A DNA stretch of 32,503 nucleotides from Rhodospirillales bacterium. Lineage in GTDB: Bacteria; Pseudomonadota; Alphaproteobacteria; Azospirillales; Azospirillaceae. How positions within the stretch are numbered: position 1 is the stretch's first letter; every line of letters starts with the position of its first letter. Shown in pieces: positions 27,213 to 32,503 of this stretch. Location of the stretch: assembly GCA_003165295.1 (NCBI GenBank), contig PLTC01000121.1, positions 4,746 to 37,248 of the forward strand, written 5' to 3'. Below the pieces are notes generated by a model. The model was not told where the DNA came from. It did not search any database and was given only the letters and a program-made list of their open reading frames with translations. Made by a program: the position numbers and the translations under genes.

Positions 27213-27257
27213 CCAGGGGCGTTGCCCCTGGACCCCACTGGGGCCTTGAGGCCCCAG
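27213..27257 (+). terminator. twin hairpins between the M15 gene and dprA
   Basis: Two perfect palindromes in a row: CCAGGGGCGTTGCCCCTGG (27213-27231) and CTGGGGCCTTGAGGCCCCAG (27238-27257), separated by ACCCCA. Sequences of this style are frequent intergenic terminator-like hairpins in Rhodospirillales. There is no T tract. They resemble the queD pair at 25138-25187, so the GH25/M15 genes lie between two such blocks. Confidence 0.7.
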
Positions 27258-27309
27258 ACCCCTTGCCTTACAACATCCGGGATCGCCGCACCCGACCCAG
27301 GATGGCCCC

Positions 27310-28479
27310 ATGGTTTTGATCCGCCGCCCGCTTTCCGATGCGGAGCGCCTTGATTGGTTGCGCCTGATCCGCGCCGAAAACGTCGGACCGATCACCTTTT
27401 TCCGGCTGCTCGACCAGTACGGCTCGGCCGCGGCGGCGCTCAAGGGGCTCCCCGACCTTGCCCGTCGGGGTGGCCGCAGCCAGCCGTTGCGCATCCCGAC
27501 CAAGGCCGACGCCGAGCAGGAGCGGACGGCCTGCGAACGGGCAGGTGTCCGAATGCTGGCCGCCTGCGAGCCCGACTACCCCGAAGCCCTGGCCGCCATC
27601 GACGATCGGCCGCCGTTGTTGTTCGTGCTGGGCCATGTTCACCTGCTGCGCCGACCGGCGGTGGCGGTGATCGGCGCCCGCAACGCCTCGGCCAATGGCC
27701 GCCGCTTTGCCCAGTTGCTGGCCCGCGACCTGAGCGCGGCCGGGTTGACGGTGGTCTCGGGTCTGGCCCGCGGCATCGATGCCGCCGCCCACGAAGGCGC
27801 ACTGGCCGGCGGCACCGTGGCGGTGCTGGCCGGCGGCGTCGACGTGATCTACCCCGAAGAAAACAACACGCTTTATCACCGGGTTATCGCCGAGGGCGCG
27901 GCGATTTCCGAGACCCCGGTCGGAACCCAGCCCCAGGCCCGTCATTTCCCCCGACGCAACCGTTTGATCTCGGGTCTCTCGCTGGGCGTGGTGGTGGTCG
28001 AGGCGGCGCTCAAGTCGGGTTCCCTGATCACCGCCCGCTTCGCCCTCGACCAGGGGCGCGAGGTGCTGGCGGTCCCGGGCTCGCCACTGGACCCGCGCAG
28101 CCAGGGCACCAACATTCTGATCCGCGAAGGAGCGACCCTGATCCAGTCCGCAGCCGACGTGCTCCAGGCGCTGGCCCATCTGATCCGACCCGAAGCCAGC
28201 GAGCCCGCCGGCGGCGCGCCGGTGGGCGCCCCCGCCGCACCCACGCCCAGAATCGAGGAGGCCGAACTGGCCCGCGCCCGGCTGCTGGTCCTGGAAAGCC
28301 TCAGCCCCTCGCCGGTTCCAATTGACGAACTGGTCCGTGGGTGTCAATTGTCTGCGGCGATGGTTCAAACCGTGGTGCTGGAGTTGGAACTGGCCGGACG
28401 GGCGGAACGGCGGCCGGGCAATCAGGTCAACCTGATTTCGACATCCGAGATGGAATCGGGCCTCGGATCGGACCCTTGA
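27310..28479 (+). CDS. dprA: DNA-processing protein DprA/Smf
   Basis: A 389-residue single-stranded-DNA and RecA-loading protein used in natural transformation. The N-terminal helical part is of alphaproteobacterial type (ERLDWLRLIRAENVGPITFFRLL). The Rossmann-like DprA domain follows: VAVIGARNASANGRR, VVSGLARGIDAAAHEGAL, VLAGGVDVIYPEEN, FPRRNRLISGLS, VVVEAALKSGSLITARFALDQGREVLAVPG and NILIREGATLI. A C-terminal winged-helix segment (about 310-389) matches the family. In alphaproteobacteria topA normally follows dprA, as it does here. This is the last clearly alphaproteobacterial gene in the window. Confidence 0.96.
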   Translation: MVLIRRPLSDAERLDWLRLIRAENVGPITFFRLLDQYGSAAAALKGLPDLARRGGRSQPLRIPTKADAEQERTACERAGVRMLAACEPDYPEALAAIDDRPPLLFVLGHVHLLRRPAVAVIGARNASANGRRFAQLLARDLSAAGLTVVSGLARGIDAAAHEGALAGGTVAVLAGGVDVIYPEENNTLYHRVIAEGAAISETPVGTQPQARHFPRRNRLISGLSLGVVVVEAALKSGSLITARFALDQGREVLAVPGSPLDPRSQGTNILIREGATLIQSAADVLQALAHLIRPEASEPAGGAPVGAPAAPTPRIEEAELARARLLVLESLSPSPVPIDELVRGCQLSAAMVQTVVLELELAGRAERRPGNQVNLISTSEMESGLGSDP

Positions 28480-28528
28480 GAGCACGCCCGCCGCCTCATG
28501 GTGAAAGTAAGGGAGGACGGGAGGACTC

Positions 28529-31360
28529 GTGCCGGGCAGCAACGTCGTCATCGTCGAATCGCCCGCCAAGGCCAAGACGATCAACAAGTACCTGGGGCGC
28601 GACTATGTCGTGCGGGCCTCGATGGGACACGTGCGCGACCTGCCGACCAAGAAGATCGGCGTGGACCTGGAACACGGTTTCCAGCCCACGTACGAACCGC
28701 TGGCCAGCCGCAAGAAAGTGCTGGCCGAACTCAAGAAATATGCCCGCACCGCGGGCGAGGTCTACCTGGCAACCGACTTGGACCGCGAGGGCGAGGCCAT
28801 CGCCTGGCACCTGGCCGAGAGCCTGGGCGCCCGGAAGAACCAGCGCGTCTACCGCGTCATCTTCAACGAGATCACCAAGAGCGCCATCCAGGCGGCCTTC
28901 GAGCATCCGCGCGAAATCGACATGAACAAGGTCAACGCACAGCAGGCCCGGCGCATCCTGGACCGCATTGTGGGCTACCAGGTTTCGCCGCTGCTATGGC
29001 GGAAGGTGGCGACCGGGCTGTCGGCGGGGCGCGTGCAGTCGGTCGCCGTGCGGCTGATCGTCGAGCGCGAGCGGGAGATCGAGGCCTTCCCCCCCGAGGA
29101 GTATTGGAAGATCGGCTCGATTTTCACTTCCGACATTTCGGGTGCGCCCGCGGCGGCCGAGCAATGGGCCAAGTTTCTGGAGCAGACCGACCCGATGGGC
29201 AATCCGCCCACGCTCCAGGCCCAACAGGAGTTTCTGGGCGGGCACAACGCGTTCCGGGCCGAACTGGCCCAGTGGCAGGGACAGAAATTCAACGCCGCCG
29301 ATGCCGACACCGCCGTCGCCATCGTCAAGGCCCTGGGCCTGGCCGTGCGGGAAGTCCGCCGCCAGGAAGACCCCAAGGGCAAAGGTCCGGCCAGGAACCT
29401 TGTTACGGTCGTCGGACAACTGGGCGGGCAGGGGCCCGTGCCGAAGTTCACCGTCCGCGACATTTCCCAGCGAGAAAGCCGTTCGCGCCCGCCAGGCCCA
29501 TTCACGACGGCCGCCCTTCAGCAGGCCGCCAGTGTGCAACTGCGGTTCGGCGCGTCGCGGACCATGCGGATCGCCCAGCAGCTTTACGAAGGCGTGGACG
29601 TGCCCGGCGAGGGCAGCGTCGGCCTGATTACTTACATGCGAACCGACAGCCTGAACCTCTCCAACGAGGCCGTGGGCCAGATTCGCGGCATGATCGGCCA
29701 GCAGTTCGGCCAGGCGTATCTGCCGGACTCGCCCAACCGCTTCGCCTCGGGCGAGCGGGCGCAGGAAGCACACGAAGCCATTCGCCCCTCGGACGTCCGC
29801 CGCACTCCGCGCGACCTGATGAGGGCGCTGAGCGACGAGCAGTACAAGCTCTACGACCTGATCTGGAAGCGCACCGTCGCCTGCCAGATGACCCCGGCCG
29901 TCTGGAAAGTCACCGAAGCGGATATCGTGTGTGGCACGCCCGTACGGGCCGTGTCTTCTCGTAGCACGGGCGTCTCGCCCGTGAGTCCCATGGGCGTCCC
30001 GCCCATGTCTTCGCCGTTGAATTCCGATGAAGAAAAAGAAACGGCACACGGGCAAGATGCCCGTGAGACTCATGGGCAGGATGCCCATGCTACGGGCCAT
30101 GCCACAGCCGTCTTCAAGGCCATGGGTCGGCAACTGGCGTTCGACGGGTTCCTCCGCGTCACGGGGCTGCCGCGAACCGGCGACCAACTCCTGCCGGAAC
30201 TGGCCAAGGATCAGCCGGTCGCGCCGCTGGCCATCTCCCCCACCCAGCACTTTACCCAGCCGCCGCCCAGGTACACCGAGGCCGGGCTGGTCAAGGCCCT
30301 GGAGGCCGACAACATCGGCCGGCCCAGCACCTACGCCACCATCATCACCACCATCCAGGACCGCCAGTACGTTGAGATGATCGAACGCTCGTTCCGGCCG
30401 ACCGACCTGGGCCTGGCCGTCACCGACAAGCTCGTCAAGCACTTCCCCAAGGAATTCGACGTGCGGTTCACCGCCCACATGGAAGACCAGCTCGACCAGA
30501 TCGAGGAGGCCCACGCCGACTGGGTGGCCGTGCTCCAGGAGTTCTACGGGCCTTTCAGCGAAAACCTCAAGAAGGCCGGCGAGGAAATGACCCACGCCAA
30601 GGCCGAGACCACGCCCAGCGAGTACAAGTGCGAGACCTGCGGCAAGCCGATGGTGTATCGCTTCAGCAAGAACGGCCGCTACCTCGCCTGCACCGGCTAC
30701 CCCGACTGCAAAAGCACGCATCCGGTGGACCGCGAGGGCAAGAAGGTCGCCCGCGTCGAGGTGGACGTGGCCTGCCCGTTGTGCGGCAAAAAGATGATCC
30801 TTCGCCGCAGCCGGTTCGGGGAGTTCCTGAGCTGCTCGGGCTACCCCGAATGCACCGGCAGCCTCAAGCTGGACCGCGCGGGCAATGTGAAACCGCCCTC
30901 GCCTCCGCCACTGGCGGTGGACGTGACGTGCCCCAAGTGCCAGTCGAAACTTTATCTCCGGCGGTCCAAACGCGGACCGTGGCTGGGCTGCTCGAAGTAC
31001 CCCAAGTGCCGAGGCCGCCTGGCCTGGTCGGCCTTGCCCGAGGAGCAGCAGAAGGATCTCACGCGCCGCCTCGAAGAGCACGAGCAGGCCCATCCGATGC
31101 CGGAACTCAAGAAGGCCGACGGCACGCTCATCGTCGGGGCGATGAACGCCGCAACCGGCCAAGTCAGCGACAAGCCCGCCGGCGCCCGCGAGGCCGGAGT
31201 CAACTGCCCAAAATGCGGAAAACCCATGGTCATCCGCGCCGGAAAACGGGGCGATTTCCTCGCGTGCAGCGGCTACCCCAAGTGCCGAAACGCCCTGAAC
31301 CTCGACAGCCTGCCCGATCTCCAGAAACAGCAGGACGAGAGCGCGACCCCCAAGCCGTAG
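28529..31360 (+). CDS. topA: DNA topoisomerase I, planctomycete-like, with in-frame repeat insertion
   Basis: A 943-residue type IA topoisomerase that relaxes negative supercoils. The Toprim domain starts [19 protein letters not shown] and holds [12 protein letters not shown]; the catalytic Tyr 369 is in [28 protein letters not shown] is also canonical. Four C-terminal zinc ribbons start near residues 701, 750, 800 and 892 ([32 protein letters not shown]). After residue 25 or so the text ([22 protein letters not shown], in parts) follows the planctomycete rather than the alphaproteobacterial pattern (typically DLPPKDGSV). An unusual linker at about 470-522 is encoded by an inverted-repeat element. 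The GTG start follows two GGGAGG boxes. Function is sure; origin is the open question. Confidence 0.96.
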   Translation: MPGSNVVIVESPAKAKTINKYLGRDYVVRASMGHVRDLPTKKIGVDLEHGFQPTYEPLASRKKVLAELKKYARTAGEVYLATDLDREGEAIAWHLAESLGARKNQRVYRVIFNEITKSAIQAAFEHPREIDMNKVNAQQARRILDRIVGYQVSPLLWRKVATGLSAGRVQSVAVRLIVEREREIEAFPPEEYWKIGSIFTSDISGAPAAAEQWAKFLEQTDPMGNPPTLQAQQEFLGGHNAFRAELAQWQGQKFNAADADTAVAIVKALGLAVREVRRQEDPKGKGPARNLVTVVGQLGGQGPVPKFTVRDISQRESRSRPPGPFTTAALQQAASVQLRFGASRTMRIAQQLYEGVDVPGEGSVGLITYMRTDSLNLSNEAVGQIRGMIGQQFGQAYLPDSPNRFASGERAQEAHEAIRPSDVRRTPRDLMRALSDEQYKLYDLIWKRTVACQMTPAVWKVTEADIVCGTPVRAVSSRSTGVSPVSPMGVPPMSSPLNSDEEKETAHGQDARETHGQDAHATGHATAVFKAMGRQLAFDGFLRVTGLPRTGDQLLPELAKDQPVAPLAISPTQHFTQPPPRYTEAGLVKALEADNIGRPSTYATIITTIQDRQYVEMIERSFRPTDLGLAVTDKLVKHFPKEFDVRFTAHMEDQLDQIEEAHADWVAVLQEFYGPFSENLKKAGEEMTHAKAETTPSEYKCETCGKPMVYRFSKNGRYLACTGYPDCKSTHPVDREGKKVARVEVDVACPLCGKKMILRRSRFGEFLSCSGYPECTGSLKLDRAGNVKPPSPPPLAVDVTCPKCQSKLYLRRSKRGPWLGCSKYPKCRGRLAWSALPEEQQKDLTRRLEEHEQAHPMPELKKADGTLIVGAMNAATGQVSDKPAGAREAGVNCPKCGKPMVIRAGKRGDFLACSGYPKCRNALNLDSLPDLQKQQDESATPKP
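29960..30093. repeat. in-frame inverted-repeat element inside topA
   Basis: Left arm (29960-30008) and the reverse complement of the right arm (30044-30093) both read CGTAGCA, then two small palindromes built on CACGGGC-GCCCGTG and CATGGGC-GCCCATG, in swapped order. The encoded text includes [14 protein letters not shown] and HGQDAHATG, word patterns I know from translated dispersed repeats in planctomycete and related genomes. It keeps the frame and lies between conserved topoisomerase segments. Confidence 0.85.
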
Positions 31361-31447
31361 GTCGCAGGGTCATGGGTCGTACATAAGAAGAGCCTCTTCG
31401 CCGTTACTCCCAACACTCTACGCTCCACTCCCCACGTTCTTTTGGTC

Positions 31448-31476
31448 TTGACTGTCATCGCCGAGAACGCTAACAA
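31448..31476 (+). promoter_or_regulatory. candidate promoter for the rhamnulokinase gene
   Basis: TTGACT at 31448-31453, 17 nt, TAACAA at 31471-31476 (weak -10), 23 nt before the start codon. The 139-nt topA-kinase gap is A/T-richer than the coding DNA. Only a possibility. Confidence 0.3.
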
Positions 31477-31499
31477 CAATGGTTTCCGCGAGGATCGAG

Positions 31500-32503
31500 A
31501 TGAGCCCGCAGGGGCAACAATATCTTGGATTCGACCTTGGCGCCAGCGGCGGGCGGGCCGTCGTCGGGACGCTGCGCGGGCGGAAACTTGTGCTGCGGGA
31601 GATTCATCGCTTCCCCAACGGGCCTGTATCCCTGCCTTATGGTCCATCGGTGGAAAGGGGACAGGTATCTTTTTCAAACAGCGAAAAAGAAGCCAGTCCC
31701 CTTTCCACCAGTCCCCTTTCCACGCTCTACTGGGACGTGCTGGCGCTGTGGGGCCACATGCAGCAGACGCTGGTCAAGTGCGCGGCGGCGAAGGTGGATG
31801 TTTCGTGCGTGGGCGTGGACGCATGGGGCGCGGACTTCGGCCTGATCGACCGGCGCGGCACGCTCTTGGGCAACCCGGTTTGCTATCGCGACGCGCGCAC
31901 GGCCGGCAGCGAGAAACTCATCGCCCGGCGGATCGACCCCGATCGCGTGTACGGAATCGCCGGCCAGGCGCCGCACCGGATTCACAACCTGGCGCAGCTT
32001 TTCGTGATGTCGCGCGACCCGGGCGGCCGCGACATGCTCCGGCAGGCGCAATGTTTCCTGCCGGTGCCGGACCTGATGCGGTTTTTTCTGTGCGGGCATC
32101 GCGCGGCGGAGCCCACCACGGCGGGCAGTTGCCAGATGTTCGACCTGGCCCGCCGGCGATGGTCGCGCCAGATCGTCCGCGCCTGCGGAATCCCCGAGCG
32201 AATCCTCCCGCCGGTGGTGCAACCCGGGACGATTGTGGGCCAGCTCCGGCCGGAACTGGCGGAGATGGCGGAACTTTCAAAGGTTCACGTCGCGGCGGTA
32301 GCCGGGCATGACACCGCCAGCGCGGTGGCGGCCTTGCCGTGCGTTGATGACGACTGCGTGTTTTTGTCGCTGGGCACGTGGGGCATCTTCGGCGTGATGT
32401 CGGGCAAGCCCGTGCGTGCGGCCGGCGCCCGCGAAAAAGGCTTCATCAACCAGATGGGGCTGGACGGCGTGTTCTTCAACAAGAACCTCGCCGGCCTGCA
32501 CCT
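31500..32503 (+). CDS. rhaB: rhamnulokinase-type FGGY sugar kinase, truncated by the window edge
   Basis: The first 334 codons of an FGGY-family kinase, open to the right edge (E. coli RhaB has 489 residues). Family text is clear: YLGFDLGASGGRAVVG (phosphate-binding), LREIHRFPNGPV, LYWDVLALWG, VGVDAWGADFGLIDRRG, CYRDARTAG, PDLMRFFLCGH, VAAVAGHDTASAV and SLGTWGIFGVMS. These match RhaB better than glycerol or xylulose kinases; RhaB phosphorylates L-rhamnulose at O-1. AGGATC precedes the ATG at 6 nt. About 25 extra residues between NGPV and LYWDV come from an inverted-repeat element that keeps the frame. A longer-looking frame from 31442 to 32311 in another phase is spurious. No rha gene neighbours are visible. 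Confidence 0.88.
   Translation, partial: MSPQGQQYLGFDLGASGGRAVVGTLRGRKLVLREIHRFPNGPVSLPYGPSVERGQVSFSNSEKEASPLSTSPLSTLYWDVLALWGHMQQTLVKCAAAKVDVSCVGVDAWGADFGLIDRRGTLLGNPVCYRDARTAGSEKLIARRIDPDRVYGIAGQAPHRIHNLAQLFVMSRDPGGRDMLRQAQCFLPVPDLMRFFLCGHRAAEPTTAGSCQMFDLARRRWSRQIVRACGIPERILPPVVQPGTIVGQLRPELAEMAELSKVHVAAVAGHDTASAVAALPCVDDDCVFLSLGTWGIFGVMSGKPVRAAGAREKGFINQMGLDGVFFNKNLAGLH
31649..31722. repeat. in-frame inverted-repeat element inside rhaB
   Basis: Arms of 27 nt at 31649-31675 and 31683-31709 match at 24 of 27 positions as inverted repeats (GGTGGAAAGGGGAC ... TCTTTTTC), with a 7-nt loop. The distal arm end, CCAGTCCCCTTTCCA, is repeated directly at 31708-31722. Similar AAAGGGGACAGG...TTTTTC units are dispersed in many environmental genomes. 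It adds about 25 residues without breaking the kinase frame. Confidence 0.85.

Noticed and set aside
31442-32311. 289-codon open frame over the rhamnulokinase gene
   Set aside because: It is in a different phase; the frame from 31500 carries the FGGY motifs continuously to the window edge.
1-32503. CRISPR array, tRNA, rRNA or complete insertion sequence
   Set aside because: No regularly spaced repeat series, no TPsiC-arm or acceptor-stem pattern, and no transposase-like protein was seen; only short non-autonomous repeats are present.

Overview
The window is GC-rich, densely coded DNA. From about 175 to 28,500 it reads as one alphaproteobacterial chromosome segment, most like Rhodospirillales. 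I infer this from gene flavour and order: rdgB overlapping hemW, tamA-tamB, minCDE, an atpI-headed F0 cluster separate from F1, and dprA followed by topA. From the start of topA to the right end (about 28,550-32,503) the coding changes character. TopA and the rhamnulokinase look like planctomycete-type proteins, and both carry in-frame copies of dispersed inverted-repeat elements of a kind I associate with Planctomycetota and related genomes. The change falls on the most conserved part of topA, so the window may be a chimeric assembly, or less likely a real replacement.

Layout. 175-1077 (-) RarD-type transporter. 1567-4650 (+) seven-part hybrid histidine kinase. 4671-6686 (-) FlaA1/CapD-type nucleotide-sugar dehydratase. 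7039-8265 (-) phosphoglycerate kinase. 8465-8818 (-) small membrane protein. 9131-10941 (+) RdgB and HemW. 11099-17610 (+) TamA and TamB, the outer-membrane translocation and assembly module. 17611-17882 repeats and a long hairpin. 17883-18792 (-) ATP synthase subunit b and AtpI with the a, c and most of the b' genes missing between them. 19126-21019 (+) MinC, MinD, MinE. 21192-23894 (+) two-subunit Tat-exported molybdenum hydroxylase. 23926-25085 (+) QueE and QueD of queuosine synthesis. 25086-25658 a long hairpin-rich non-coding stretch. 25659-27184 (+) two peptidoglycan hydrolases, GH25 muramidase and M15 peptidase with a PG-binding domain, neither with a signal peptide; the first is clearly lower in GC. 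27310-28479 (+) DprA. 28529-31360 (+) TopA. 31500 to the edge (+) RhaB-type kinase.

Most genes are housekeeping. Functional groups are nucleotide-pool cleaning with haem chaperone (rdgB-hemW), envelope assembly (tamAB), division-site placement (minCDE), tRNA modification (queED) and cell-wall cleavage (GH25/M15). The points most worth a second look are the topA junction, the gutted F0 cluster, a roughly 100-bp repeat present twice on the alphaproteobacterial side (1314-1410 and 6750-6860), and the GH25/M15 island with its structured leader. I found no CRISPR array, tRNA, rRNA or complete transposon. Family assignments come from reading the proteins; no database search was run.
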